From Phallusia mammillata (lineage: Eukaryota > Chordata > Ascidiacea > Phlebobranchia > Ascidiidae): a stretch of 64,000 bases of DNA. Under the pieces are notes generated by a model. The model was given only the letters and a program-made list of their open reading frames with translations, was not told the origin of the DNA and did no database searches. Position numbers and translations under genes: made by a program. The DNA lies in NCBI GenBank assembly GCA_003260075.1, contig QLIY01000037.1, positions 66,218 through 130,217 on the forward strand. The letters are read 5' to 3'. Each line of letters begins with the position of its first letter. Position 1 is the first letter of the stretch. This document shows positions 1 to 14,046 of this stretch, in pieces.

Positions 1-3000
1 CATGAAAAATTGTTTTATTTATTTCTGCAGCAGATACATTTTAGAGACATCCACTTTTTCCATGCATTGTTTGGTAGTAGTAGAGTAATAACACTCTACC
101 GTAATTTTATTTGCCCAATACTGATTCTGGCTAAGTTCACAGTGAAACCACTTCAAAGATATGCCACAAGCCCACAAACCACAAATCTGTGTTGAGGCAA
201 AACACTAGCACAGACACTTCAGGTGCACTAGGGTTTGTTAAACTAGTCCCACTTGTGTTTGCAGCAACCTATGGTTTCCTTTAACATGCCCCAATGAGTT
301 TCCAGCAGAAGAAACTCCCTGTTAAGGTTCAGTTTAGCATTCTCTTGTTTCACGTTTTGCATTTGCTGGAGGGTTCTGCTTGGTGCAAATTACAACAAGG
401 GAACCGTTTTCCAAAGGGTCAAACCCATTGTTAAAAATTTGTATGTTAGATATATATTACATCAGTTTTGTCAATTTAAGAGCTAAAATAGATTTGTCAA
501 TATAGAGCCGTTCATGTCCTTTGACACTTCAAGTAACTGGTGGTCGTGGGCAGTTTATCTCGCCATTTAAACGTCCCGTTTTAGAGTTAATACGTCTTTT
601 CAGTCTGCATTTTGCAGCCGCAGGACCACGTTGCCACTACATCAATAATGCATATGTATGTTGGGTAACGGTGGGGAGGTGTTAAAGACAGTTGCGCGTT
701 TCCAAATTTGCTTTCTCTACGTGTACTCACCATTTCGAGACAGATCGCACAATAACCCGATTGGACTTCTTACAAATGCCGAAAAAATCCGCCTGTGCGC
801 GCAGTGCCAGTTTCGATCGAATTGCGTCTTTCTAATGTGAAGTGTAAACACATGATTGTTGTAATCCCTTGGTTGCGCCTTTGAAACAAAAACGGTTTCT
901 TGTTTGGTCTTGTGACCAACACAGTATCAAAGAATGCTTCTGAAGATTCGGATCTTTAAGTTGTAAAAGAATCACGCACTTTGTTTAGAAAAGCAAATAA
1001 TAACAATAATAACATTTCCTACATATGCATGTTCGATAATACGCATTTAACTACATGTGCGTGTTCGTTAAAACCGCGTAATTTTATTAGAATAGTAAAT
1101 GCGTACTGTTAAGCGACCGTTTTAATTTGACATTCCTGTTGTAAAGTTATGTATTACGCCTTTAAACCCTGTTATTACACTAAAACGCAAAAAATTTGAT
1201 TCCCTAATTGTCAGTTTAAATATAACAGCACACTCTTTTACGAACCTTGTATTAGGTTTGCAAAATCCCTCTTTCAAATGCAACTGCAAGATTAGTATTT
1301 TACCTTATTCGAGGAAGTGTATCTGTAGCGCTGTGAGTGAAGTCAATACATTTCCGCTCAAACACACAGAACGAGGCTTCAATCGCTTGTCGGCGAACAC
1401 TCGATAACCGCTGCTCGGGGTTTGTTGTTTTTGGCGGCACTCTGATGTTTTCATTTGAAAGCTCTTTCTCTTGGATCAGCCAGAACGTCTGTGTTCGCGA
1501 CACCTTTAGGCCCTTATCTAGTGGTCGTTGTGCGTTGGTTGTGTTACTGCGGCTCTTACGAGCATTTTGGCGATCGTTATAGGTCTTTTAACGTCCGGAC
1601 AATTTTCTTGTGTTAAAGTGTTTCTTGACGGGGCGTCTTGTCTGTGTTTTGTTTGTCCTCGGCTCGAAGGCACCGCAATACACTTTACGCAAAACTCAGT
1701 GTTGTTTTTAAATTACTCAGCGTTGTGCCGTTTGTGGGTTTTGTTGCATATGAAAAGTTCACAAGCACGTTTGTTAACTTAACTTGTTGGGAACATTCAT
1801 TAAGAGTGTATGCGGTTTTTTGACTGTGTAAATTTTGTGCCCAATACATGCATACTATTGTTTGCAACTGTATCATTTAACACAACGGCATGAGACAGTT
1901 AAGTGGACTGTGTGCTACGGCGTAGAGGCCATCATTTGAAATACAATATGCATTGCCACATAAATGGCCAAGTTTTAATCAGCACACCAATGCCATAGGC
2001 GCAGGACCACAACTATATGGCCTGCCTTCGATCCACCGCCAAATTGCGTTTAACTTCGAGTTCTTGGTCTGTTTGGTTTCGTTTGCGTTCAGTCGAAATT
2101 ACTTCGCCACACTGATCGATGCGCAGAGCCCGTGTCAAAGCTTTCCGCCTCCTGAAACGGTGTGACGGTGCGTGCAATACGTTATCGACGTTCCGTATAT
2201 TGTCTGTTGGTGCTCTGTTCTGTCGTAAGATTTATGTTTCACTTTCGGTTTTAATCATTTTTTTTTCCGGTTTTTAATCATGTCACTTGTCAACCTAGGA
2301 TTTCCTGGAACTAATTCTCAGGACCAGCTGAATTGTAAAAATTACCTTGTCTTTTTTAAGAGTAGTCCAGTGGTGTCAATTTATCAATTTTCGCCGCCTG
2401 TTCTGCTTAAAAGGTTTTGTCGTGCTGCACCTACTCTGCCTTTGACTGATTTAACGTTTGTTGGAATTGTGTTTGCATTTTACGCCGTTAATCACAGTTA
2501 TGCTTAAAAAAATTATGCTTAAAATAAGTCAAACACAACATTGTCTCAATTCAACAGTTTTGGGTTATGTGGAATGTAAACTGTAAACTTTTGCATGGAA
2601 ACTTAATAAGAGCCCTGAAAAAGCAATTTTCCGCTGTTTGTTAATGGGCGTGCATGCCTTTATTACTGAAATCGTGTTGATCGTTACCCTGGACAAGCGA
2701 TTGATCAAATTTTCCATTACTGGTATCGCAGTTGTAATGGCTTCGTCAGCTAGCGGCTTTACCACGCATCGATTTTACCCTAATTCGTTTAAGCCCAATG
2801 ACTTCCTTTATTTTCATCCAACTACCATATTTGCATATTACCGGAAAACATGAATACGGATTTTACTTTTACTAGCACCCGCATTGTCCTAATTGGCTAT
2901 TTTATGCAGGTCTATTGTTTACTGTGTTAAGGTCTTAATAGTGTGTATTTGTAAATGTCTTAAATTCAACGTTTTTTACAATCGAAACATGTTGTTTCCA

Positions 3001-3132
3001 TAAAATATTAGTAGGCCCTATTGCGCTAAGACTAATAATTGTCATTACCAGAAAAATAAACCAATTTCAAGTGCAGCAAAACGTTTTGTACATATGTTTG
3101 TAATTTGCTGACGTTAGCATTTTTCGTTTCAG
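1..3132. other. Non-coding: upstream intron of the CCDC85-family gene
   Basis: No convincing exon is visible. The first recognisable exon of the CCDC85-like gene starts at 3133 and enters in mid-codon (phase 1), so the conserved N-terminal coiled-coil exon of this family must lie before base 1. I looked for the family's N-terminal LCCFLD-type block here and did not find it. Open frames are short and lack family features. The stretch is therefore read as intron. Non-coding first exons or enhancers cannot be excluded. Confidence 0.55.
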
Positions 3133-6100
3133 ACCCTGCACACGGTGATAGTTACCTTCGGTATTTGGAACATAAAGTGCGCCACCTCGAAGAGGAATCC
3201 AAAGGAAGAGTGAAACGCGTAAGTTGGCCATTAAAGCAACACACAGATTCGTTTTCCATTTTTTATAGCTTTACTTAATCCTACCACTTTCGTTTGCCAG
3301 CATGGTCATTCGTTTACCGACATAACGTTGTTTAAAACTACCGAACCTGTTGTATAACGTGAATAGCAAATGGTTCATGTATCACCAGTGCAATTAAAAG
3401 TGTAGACAATTATATTTTCGGGCAAGGTTAAAGTAAACATACGCAAAAAGCATTTGGGTTTGAAAATATTTCTTTAAAATAGAAGAGATGGAAAAAAGGA
3501 ACATCTAAGATTTTGGTCTTTTAAACAAAATTTCCAAAAATTGCTTTAACGGATAATCAGTTTATCACCAAATATGTAAAGGACCATTTAAAATGTCTTC
3601 ATGGACCTCCAGTTAAGAACCAGCGATATACAGTCTATATGCCCTGCCTTTCTGAAACATACAACTGCGCTAGCTACTGTAATATAACTTAACCTAAGAA
3701 AACTTAACATCAGATATCAGTTCCTCCTCCTGCGCCATCCGCCACGAACCATCCCCCATCTGCGCAAGGGATCGGTTCCCCTGGGAAGCTGGAGAGGAAA
3801 TTCTTTTCTTCATCCGTTCTTCCAACCTCCTCCACTGCATCCGCGATGATGACAGGAAACCAGCTATCCGGGAGAGTTCCTTCGTTGGTATGTAGCTCTT
3901 AAAACTTTTTTATTACACGTTTATGTCCATAAATTGGCTCTACTCCCGGATAGGAATAGACTTCATGCAGAAGTTCAAATGATTCAAGTTTGAACGTGTT
4001 TGGGTTTTAAAGGTGTTTTTTCTTGGTAAAATAGTTGTTTTACCGTCACAAGGATCGCAGATTTGTTGCCAAGAAATCTCTTTAAGCAGTGTTTAGATTT
4101 GCCGGATGTAATACCACCTTCAGGCGTAGGCAACGGGTTGTTATATTAACCGGTTAAACGCACCTACATTACAACATTCAAATTCATGGGGTCGTAACTA
4201 CCTGTGAAAGTATTTGAAAATGCACTTGAAAGGATAAACGGCAAATTACCTACCTGTGATAAACGCTATCTGGCTTTGAGGTCGCCGCGCAGTGACAATA
4301 AATTAAATCGATTGTGACAGGCAATTTCAAAGCAACCGACAAGCGCAATCGTCAACTATTGATTTTTATAACACGTCCCGGTTAATTGCACTTGACAGTC
4401 AGAAGATCGTTAACTTTGCAGCCTGTCTATTGGGGTTTGCCGTTTTAGACTATAAGCTTGGTGCGCTCTATACTATATTGTCTGTTTACTGGGCCAGAGA
4501 TGATTTATCGCACTGAAATGTACGTGTTGTAAAAGTATCATCTTAACGCCAACTCATCTTCATATGGCAAAGTACATAGTTTGCAAGTGAATTTGTTTCT
4601 GGCTTGGGCTTCAGGATCATGTTTTGTTACGTGGTTTTATGCATAAATGTTTCATAGCTGCCTCCTTTGTCTTTTGCACCCTGTAAAGTACAGTGCAAAT
4701 TTAACCAGTTTGTGCCAATTATAAACGGGTTTTCGTACCCTAGTGTTGAAGCAAATTTCCCGAAAAACACAAAACGGCATAAAGCTCGACCTTACGTATA
4801 CCCGTTATGTAGCTTTTCGGTCACATATTTTTAAATGCACAATGTGAACTTGTTTAGGGCTTTAGACTCAAGTTAAAACACAGAGGGGGCCTTTCTCGAC
4901 CAAAAACAGGCCGGCTTTTACACTAACACCCCTTTTAGCACTTGATGCAAAATGTTGCTTTTGGGAAAGGTCGTGAGATTAAGACTTCGTTTTGTTGACC
5001 CCTTTGTCGTTCCGGCACGTTTTAGTCAGGGTTTAACGCATTCGAATCGATTTAAATGCACAGCGTAGGCGTGCACTAAATCCCGATGTGAAAGCTTCGA
5101 CCTGCTGCGTTGAAAATTCGATTACATCACAATCAGACAGTTTTTTTTTCTTGCGTCGCGACGTTTGTTATCGATTCTTTGGTCGTGCCAAGGTCCTGGC
5201 CGTTTTTATGTCTAATGTGGTCTCTAATGTATCGACCTTCCGTTTGCTGGAACGTCGCGACCCCATTGCGAGTGCGCTCCAACGCCATTAAAACAGGTTC
5301 TATTAAAATCGCATTACGTAACGGGTTGGAATTACCGGAACGAAGTCTCGCAGTGTCAGAGACAGAATGCGGTTTGTAATTGGAAGCCTTAGCACAGCCC
5401 GTGACGAGTTAACTACGGCAGCAGGGGCGTAAGCGGCTGGTAAATGCAAACACTAATTATCCCTCGCTGTGTTCAAATTCTGCCACATTAACTCCACGAT
5501 TTGACATTAATTTAAAACACAAACATCACTGTTATAATAATTGCAATAACTTGACACAAGACTTCACTGCAAGAGATCAAACTCTAATGCTAGTGCGACC
5601 GTTTATAGAAATCATACAAATGTATAAGTTTTAAGGCAAAAAATGCAAAAAATGTTTTCTGAACCTAGAATGAAGGTCTATAGTTCGTTAGATCAGTTAT
5701 ATCACCATTTGCACTTTTTAATTGCTATAAAGGTTTGCTTTTAAGTTTACAAAGCCGAAAAAAGGGTTTTAAAAAATCGTCGTAGGTAGGCACCTCTTAA
5801 GCTGTGTGGGAACGAAAATTCACTTCCCAAGGTGTATGTGTATGAGCCACATCGCTTAACGCATGAGTGGCAGTGGACGGTTCGTTTCAACGTTGGTCAC
5901 GCCTAGTAACTTTTGCTCAACCGCTCTGCCCTCATGATGAAAGACAAGACTTTTTTGCACCCTTTATCTCCGTTAATCTGTCTCCAAATTCTGCCAGAGC
6001 ATTGTGTAAGATGAAAGATTAGTTCCAAAAGCACCAAACTGCAAAATTTATCTTTCTTTTAATTTAAGTTCAAATATTCCGTTACCCAGAAGTCTTTGCC

Positions 6101-9100
6101 AAACTGGCTTTATTGCCCAAATTAATCCAAAAATCTACATTTCCTTTGAAGTTATACTAATAGGGCGTTTTCCAATTCGCAAACCGCTGAGTTAAGAACG
6201 TATTATGCATAGCTGCTTTCAAGTGGTTTATTAGGCTTGATCCGTTTTATCCATTGCGCAATTTGTCGTAGGTGATAAGTCGCTTACTCAATAACAGGTG
6301 TGACGTAAAGATGTGTTTGCGTTATCAACTATTTACACTCACAAAAAAGCTTCGTAACTTATTGGAAGCATTGTTGTGTGTTAAATCGTCACAATATCGG
6401 TGAAAACTGTTAAGTATTCTATACAAGCTGCAAAGAATGCTTTAGGTTCTGCAGAGTGAAACCAGGCCACGAAAGTTTGTTTGATGGGTCCAATATTAAG
6501 AAATATAGAGTGTATATTTTAAAAGCTTGTACACTTAAGAGTAGATTGGTAAAGCGAAATTGGGCAGTGTACATGTTCTCATGTCTTAAATTCCTCCGTA
6601 CTTGTAAACAGAGGTCAATATGTGAATGATTTTTGTGTTGTGTTGTACTGATAACGCAACTCTGGGTATGGAGCTGCTAAATACAATTACTATTTCCAGA
6701 CATAATCGCTTCAATATAACCTATAACTCCAATTAGTAACCTTTCCTTGTCATGGTTTACCGGGATATCGCCCTGTAGTGCTTAATGTGACAAATCCTAT
6801 TACCCGTGTGTTGTCGAAATTAGCTGGTCACGTGCCTTATCACGTGACCTCGTGCGTTTTCCGGGTCGGATTGATTAACCCCAATCTCATATCCGACCTA
6901 ATTTTATGAACGCGCATTCGTTTGTTAGTAGCTGATCGTAGCTGGAGTTTTATTACCCACTGATCGATATATGCAAGAAGGCCTTGGGCTTTAATGGGAT
7001 TTGCTTTGTTGTAGTATTAGGTTAGTCATTTGGGTAATTTGATTCGATAAGGCGGCGACATTTAACATTGAACTCACTTTCTTTCTACGTGGTTTTACTC
7101 GATTTAAAACAGTTCACTATTTGTTTGTTTTGTCGCTTTAAATATATACCAATCATTCTCACAAAAGTTATTTAGGTCATAAAATTATGTGTAATGGCAA
7201 AACGTATGACGCAATTGCAACTGTATTACGTAGTAGTCACTGTTCTTTCTGTGGATCTGTACATTTTGGGTATTGATTTTACAAAAAAAAACGTGGTTGT
7301 TGCGAGCCTTCCATCCGCCTTATTTCCTACTACAACAGCATGTTTACAGTGTCAACCCTCAAAACCGGGCCCCATAACAGTACGTGACACTGTGTTCGTT
7401 TCGTTATGAGTGGCCACTAGCACCTCTACCAGCAGCAGCAACAACAGGCGGCTTGCGTTTCACCCGATCTTGTTTTACAAAATCAGCCACCCCGGTTCGT
7501 CACGCTAAAACGGGCACGTTAATCTTACTCAGATGAACTTGGTTCTATCTGTGTGCAATCGATCCCACCCGTCACCCCGTTCCTGCACGCTTGCACGCTC
7601 AGCAAACAGAATGCTTAGCTAAGAGACCACCGAATGTCAGAGTGAAGCGCTGGCCTACTCCATTACCGTTCGACACTCTAGTCTTAAAATCCCACCTCAT
7701 TTGGCACTGACCTTCCGTTAATGGAAAACGTCTTTCATCCGGGCTGGGTCGTTGTTTTTGCGCACATTACCGTGAATGATTTGTTGGGAGATATTTTCGG
7801 ACGTTGTAGTAAATCGTGAAATGGTAGCAGCCGAATGCTTTGTTTGCTTCATCAAGGACATTTTCATTTGTTTTAAGCTTATCGTGGTCATTGTGGAGTA
7901 TTTCGGGATGTTACGTTTGATTATATACCAACAAAATCCAATACACAGAATAAATGAGTTAATTGTTGGTTTTCAAACGAGCATTTGCGACGAATATCTA
8001 AGTTCTTCCTCTTGACAGTCAGTCGAATGAGCCAAATTTCAGTCAATGTACATGTATACATTTGAATATTGGAAATCACGCGTTCAACCCATCAAAAGGA
8101 AAGAGAACTTTATAACCTGGCTTAACGTCCACCTTTTTTGTTGTTCAGACATGGGGTAGCCCGCTAGATTAAAATGCGTTTGCTATTGATTTCCTTGTTT
8201 TGGCTGGTTGCCTCTACAACAATAGCAACATGCTACGTTTGCAATACAACATGTCCATATTCGGATGGTGTTTGTGGCCGACCTGTTCTCCCCTGCTTTA
8301 TGTGACTGTAAATTTACCTTGCTCGTTCGTCAGCTTTACTGCCTTACCCGTCGGTTTAGAACACAATCGTAATTATAAATATTTGCCTTCAACGTCTACG
8401 GTGAAATTAAATGCCGATGCACACAGGCAAGAATATTTACTATTCAATATTTTGGAGTGTAAGGTTTAATGGCGTTTTGCCTATGGGACGTTTTTGATTC
8501 ACCTAGCTGTGTAATGGACCGTACGGATAACATTGAGATCCACCGATCTTCGTATGTTTTAAATATTATTATTCCCAATATTCCAGTACTTAAAAGCAAA
8601 AGTTTGTTTGTATATGCCCAGTTGCCTAACCCCTAGTCTGTGTTCAGTCAATGTGTAATTTGCGCTAAGCTTGTTCGCGGGGGAGACTAGGGTCACTGTA
8701 AGGGCATGATATTTGATTTCTAACGGACATTGTACTTAAGTCACCAAGCGACCGAAAGGATCTGTGCTTTTTCTACCAGCCACTTAATAGCTGACACAGG
8801 AAACTAGAGGTTGAAAAGGTTAAAACCGATTAAAAATGACCTTGCTTTTGAACTGAAACAATTTCCCAATAGCGCAAATGTAATTCAACTGTAATAGTCT
8901 GTCGTGATAAAAGTTTGGCCAATGTGTAAATCAAAAAATAATTAGGCCTAATTACTCACAATATACGGAATTTTATCGGACTTTTGGTCCTAAAATAACT
9001 TTTGTGTGGTACTATTTTGCATATGCTAGTCAACATAGTGTATTCTCAATAAGTTACAGTTCTAAACAGCGCTTCAGCTTTGACAAGTGGGCCACAGTGC

Positions 9101-12100
9101 TTATTAACGGTTGAATGGCGACAAGCGATTGCCATTGTTTCCGGCTTACTGTCACCAATAGTTGACTTAATCGCTTCCCCTTGCCACAAAACACGTTGTT
9201 TGATTTGTCTCCAGTCGCCCGCTCAAGCCGATAATGCAGTCCTCAGAAATTTGTATCACAGTCTTGGGGCTACCATACTGCTTTATTTCTTTTTTTGTTA
9301 CTTTGAAACTTTAAATTTAGAAAGAATTTAAATTAAAACGATCCGAATTTATTGACTTATTAGGGCTAGGAAATGGTAAAAGTAGCTAGATTCAAAAACT
9401 CAACTTCCTAAAAGCATTTAGTGAATGTTGTGTCACTATTGTTGCAGTTTTTATTTTCCTCGAAAACTTTATTTCTTCAAATGCCAACCGACATTCAAGC
9501 GTGTAACGTTGGTGATCCTAGCCTTGAGTTCATACCACCGCCCTTTTAGTTCGAGGTTTCCAATGTTTGCGCAGTCTGTGTATTTTACAACCGTTTGAGG
9601 CTTTGTGGCCTTATGTAACTCATGTCGACATCGATGTTTCATATTTTGCTCTGAAACGTTTTGGCTTAAATACGAAACTGTGCGCTAAGGCAGGATTTAT
9701 TGCAACACGTGATTTGATTTAAAATGTTTGAAAACTAGCGCTCACGGTCTAACGCACACAACTTTTTGACATTGGTTCTGCTTAGCGCTCCCCACAAATA
9801 GCTTCGCAATACCAACAGTACAAATCATATCATTTTCAAGTGCACACAAAATGCTAGTCCTACGAAATTGTGTTTCTTTTCCCGTTAAGCAGGCCCAACC
9901 TCGTGTTTTGTCGATTCTTTCCAGGTGTTAAGGAAATTCCATGGCGACAATTTGCTTAGAGTCGTGTTACAAATTGCTCGCGTAAACGTAATTTTATCCT
10001 TCAACTGCTTCACCATTTCATGTCACTACAGAAGCTTACAATAGTAGCTGGGTTCGCTAATGGGCGTCATTCTATTCACTACGGGTTTGAGTATTGCGTT
10101 ACCACATCAGTATCGCACTACTGTTTGTGTAACGGTCAATTGTCACGTAAGAGGTTAATTTGACGTAACAAGCATTGCGATAAGGGTTAGTAATTTTAAC
10201 GCATTGTATTCAATATACATGTAAACGTTTGAAACGGTGGCGCAATGTCAAATTTAATATTGCAACAACAAAAAATAACCTCAATGTGGAAAATAACGGC
10301 CCAAATAGTCGTAAAAAGTCACATGCTTTTATATTCAAACACTTCGGCAAATGCTCATGCCATCATCAGTGATACCATTAAACTTATAAACAGATCCGTG
10401 TTTAATGTTGTAAAAAATAACCTTTTGACATATTTTTCTTGTACAGAATCATCTCTCTGGGAGTGACAGTAATATGTCTTCAAACTCAATGTCCCCTCAA
10501 AAACCTGAAGCAATAGTTTACGCAATGAAGGTAAGAATTTCTGTCAAGTAAAGACACTGAACTCATGACCTTGCACGTTTCGAACTTATCTTGTAATGTT
10601 TTAAGTGCATCCATTGTTTGCACAAGATAATCCTGAATGATGCTGTTTACCAGAATTTTTCTGCTGTTGAGGCATTTATTTGGTTGCCTTTCAAGTGACA
10701 ACAGCTTAGCAGACCATGAACTTGATGATATTGCCAATTTTAACATGTATAATAAATGACCTCCATGCAAGAAAGTGCTTCACTTTTTTTCCACATTTGT
10801 ACCAACGTTTTGTAAATTTATGCAAATATTTTGTAATAATGATAAATTTTTTTAACTAAGTGTGGTTTTAAAAAGTCTTTTGATGACATGTGTACTTTTA
10901 CTGTGTTACTAGGACTGTTTATGTGGATGTATTTTGCGTTACTAATGATATTTGAATTTTCTGAAGGTTTTGGAACTTCATGATCAGTTAGATCAGGAAA
11001 TGGGTAAAGGAGATTTTCCTCCAACAGACACAACAGTCCTTGATGACAAGGAAAAGGCGATGGTCCGAGAAATGTGTAATGTAAGTGTTGCAACATGTAC
11101 TCTTGATAATGTAGCATAGATTTTTAACACCCTTTTCTTTTAAAAAAATAATTTTTGAAATGCTGTATATAAAGTTATGAATGAATAAAAACAGATTTGG
11201 CAAAATTACAAATGTCACCTACATTGCTAAAGAAAGGCATTTGGTTGGTGGACCAAATTTTTGCTTTAACTTACCCTAATATTTTGTGCATTTGCTTGCT
11301 TAGCAACCTGGGGACTCGTTCGTGTGACAAGTGAGTATTTGTTGTTGTCTGAAGCATCACAACACACGCAGACCTGTTTGTAAACTTTTGTTAAACAGTA
11401 GAAAAGATTACCAACAGGAAAGTGAAAGAAAGGTTTCAGTAAGTAGCTGTGAGGTTGGTTTTTCAGTAGTTGAGATATTATCGGAAAATGTCTGTTTGTG
11501 TTTTGACAGGTGCCAGGCAGCTGATTATCATAAAGGTGACCATTAATATTTTAAACATGTACAGACAAATCGGGTTAATCATATATCCAAATTTGTCAAG
11601 CTTTTGTATGCAATTAAACAGATTATGTGATTACCTGGATTTGTCTGTATTCATAAACCAGATTTTAATTTATTAGTTTACAGCTTGAAAGTGTGTGTAA
11701 TTCCATTAATTGCTCCCAGTTGGGAAAATGCAGATTCAAATTCTAGGAAAATAGAGTAGATTATGTAGTTGTGTTTTGCTACGTTGTACTTGCCAGAAAG
11801 TTGCTTTGTCACAACTTGCATGAATGTGTACCACAGCTTTGGCATGACACAGCACATTATCACTTTTGTATTGGTTTAGAAAGATGCAAGATTAGAAGAG
11901 ATTGTTAAGAGCATCATTGTTACTGTGTTGTGTTGAAGTTGTTGCCTTTTATTCACTGTTCTTGCATATGTGTTTAAACAAGCCATCGTCCAAAATGTAT
12001 TTTCCAACGCTGTATATGCGAAGTCAATTAACAGACAAATTATACTGTTTTCTACCATCACTGAAATATTCAATAGAAGTAAAGGACCAACATTTTTCAG

Positions 12101-12290
12101 TATAAATATCTTGAAATATTGTGGTTTGCTATGTTTCTTCAACACCATGAAATGTTTGCAGTTGTTGATTTTGCTTCATAAATTCTTTTTTCCATAGGTT
12201 GTGTGGAGAAAGCTGGGTGATAAAGGCAAAGTAAAGATGGCCAATGGAAAAAGCACAGTAACCAGGACTGCCAGTGTGAGCAATCTGTGA
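3133..12290 (+). CDS. CCDC85 family (CCDC85A/C-like) coiled-coil protein, 3' exons only
   Basis: Five exons are joined in phase: 3133-3218, 3714-3887, 10447-10530, 10967-11080 and 12198-12290 (stop TGA). The first exon encodes a charged helix (SYLRYLEHKVRHLEEE). The second encodes a Pro/Ser-rich linker. The last three encode the family's conserved C-terminal block: PEAIVYAMKVLELHDQLD, then EKAMVREMCN, then VVWRKLGD. From family knowledge this block is diagnostic of CCDC85A/C, adherens-junction-associated coiled-coil proteins; the nematode relative PICC-1 acts at cell contacts. The product ends in SVSNL, which fits a class I PDZ ligand (S-x-L). The N-terminal coiled coil is missing because it lies upstream of the window. 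Exon 2 is separated from exon 3 by an unusually large 6.6 kb intron, so extra exons within it cannot be excluded. Family assignment is firm; the choice between A and C is not made. Confidence 0.87.
3888..10446. other. Large intron of the CCDC85-like gene (6.6 kb)
   Basis: By far the longest intron in the window. No exon with both splice sites and a recognisable product was found. Composition is somewhat more GC- and CpG-rich than the other introns, and a paired E-box palindrome lies at 6826-6849. The length and the absence of obvious MITEs make it a candidate home for transcriptional enhancers, but this is inference. Confidence 0.6.
6826..6849. promoter_or_regulatory. Paired CACGTG E-box palindrome
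   Basis: Two 9-bp arms, GGTCACGTG (6826-6834) and CACGTGACC (6841-6849), are perfect inverted copies with a 6-bp spacer. Each carries the CACGTG core with the TCACGTG flank preferred by MiT/TFE and USF-type bHLH-zip factors. It lies within the large CCDC85-like intron. Function is inferred from motif symmetry only. Confidence 0.35.
11304..11330 (+). other. Candidate 27-nt alternative exon with stop (CCDC85-like gene)
   Basis: Sequence between an acceptor (tgcttag) and a strong donor (gtgagt) is 27 nt long. Entered in the phase left by the preceding exon, it reads QPGDSFV then TGA. Inclusion would replace the conserved C-terminal VVWRKLGD exon with a short tail ending in S-F-V, again a class I PDZ-type terminus. 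No transcript evidence is available here. Confidence 0.3.
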
Positions 12291-12653
12291 ACTGAAGTGA
12301 GAATGTGGAATTAATTGGATCAAGTTTCAAAGCAGTCCCAGATGTTTTAGTGGAAAGGAGCAGGGTCACAGCATGGAACATAGGAATTCTGAAAGAGATC
12401 GTCATAGTAAAAAAGCTTGTTGTGTTTTCAGTTTTTCTTGGACTTTTTTGTTGCATATCGTCCATTTTCTATGCAATTTCATTTCTCATCCCGATAAAAT
12501 GTCAACCTTTTTTGCTTTATAATATGTGCAAAGTGTTGTTGGCTGCTGTGGTTTAAAAGCAAACATGTGCTCAATAGTCATTCAGGCAAAGATGTGAAGA
12601 AAATGGCACAGCATATTTGTCAATGTTAACACCTGAAACGTACGTTGCCCACA

Positions 12654-12659
12654 AATAAA
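12654..12659 (+). terminator. Poly(A) signal AATAAA, CCDC85-like gene
   Basis: AATAAA lies 364 nt after the stop codon at 12290. It is the first canonical signal I noticed downstream, so the 3' UTR probably ends near 12.68 kb. Confidence 0.5.
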
Positions 12660-12679
12660 GACAGCTTTGGTTGTCAAAA

Positions 12680-14040
12680 CAATGGTTTTCATTGTTACCA
12701 AAATCCCACAATTTGTACGAAACAATACATTCTGAGCATATTCAATGCACAGCTGAAAATGTCATCCAAATTCTTCAAAATTATATTGATTTCAGCTTTG
12801 AGTGCGGTACAAGTGTTGTTGACAATTTTATTATCAAACATGGCTGAGTTTAATTGTGCAGCGACATTTAAAATCTGGCCCTTTATGTTGAGTGTTGTCA
12901 AGTGTCCTTCAACACAGCTGGGGAAGAGATTTTAGTTCAAAAAGCCATTGCGACACACACATGACATACAAAACCACTTCACATTCAACATTTCCACTCA
13001 ATTCATGCCATTTTTAATATCCAAATAGGCCACATCGCTTAAACAACAACATTAGTATTTTTTATTTTTGCACAAAATTGGTGCTGTGAGCAACTTTTAC
13101 TGACTTTTGCTCACTGGTTGTTCAACTTGCAATATTACAGTTTGAAGATGACACTTGGGAATTGAGAGTCCTTTAAATGTGTATTGGCATCATTGACTTT
13201 TTGACCAAAGCATCTTAAATTGCTGACTACATGTTTGAAGAGGCAATGCTTTAAAGCACTTTCAGTTCCATTTTTGTAACAGAGCATACCTATTGGAAAA
13301 CGAACTGTTCTTTTTTGCTATTTTGTTTTCTTCCAGTATTTTGGAGAAATTATTTTTGTATCATTTAGTTTCTTCCATATTTTTTCACTTTATGCTTGAA
13401 AGGTTGCTGGTGTATTTTGAATAGCAAACTTTCCAAAAGTTGTACGTTAAAAAGCACACAAAAGTGATACCATTGATTTTCCTGTTTTGATAGATCACTA
13501 ACATCTCAGAGTTGAGTTGACTTGGCAGTATTATTAAAAAATATTAAATCAAGGGAATGGCGCAGTTATGTGACCTAAAAGATTGGCACTTGGTTTTACT
13601 GAATAATACTCAAAAGGAATATGCTTGACCATTTTTGATTGCCAGTAAGTTTTCGAGTTTAGATGCACATGTATGCTTTGACAACAATGTAAAACTCTTC
13701 CTGGCATTAAAATACCCATCTCAATGGCGCTAAAAATTAATAGGTAAAAAGTTAAAACAACTGTGTTTTACAACGCAAGCAAATCAACTTTATTCCTATT
13801 GTTTCTGCTTATCTATGTGGTGTGCACATCTTAAGTCTATTGTTCCCATGAACATTGTGAGATTTTGTTTGTTTCTTCACATACACACCTATTGCTGCTA
13901 TAATTAGCATCTGTCAGCATTGGTGATGGCAAAAATGTCATCCACCAAACCCTCCATTATACTGCCCCATTTTTGTGATGTACCAGTATTACAGTTTTAG
14001 TGTGTGCGCCATTAAACGACAACAACTTGCATTGATTAAA
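12680..14040. other. Intergenic region between convergent CCDC85-like and GALM genes
   Basis: AT-rich sequence with no supported gene. Open frames are short, lack splice-compatible neighbours and show no recognisable product. It separates the 3' ends of two convergent genes. Confidence 0.6.
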
Positions 14041-14046
14041 TTTATT
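14041..14046 (-). terminator. Poly(A) signal AATAAA, GALM (minus strand)
   Basis: The plus strand reads TTTATT, that is AATAAA on the minus strand, about 110 nt past the GALM stop codon. It is a good candidate for the GALM cleavage signal. Confidence 0.5.

Noticed and set aside
5110-5379. Open frames at 5.1-5.4 kb as a possible exon of the CCDC85-like gene
   Set aside because: No splice sites in the required phase and no resemblance to the family; the surrounding exons already join in phase without it.
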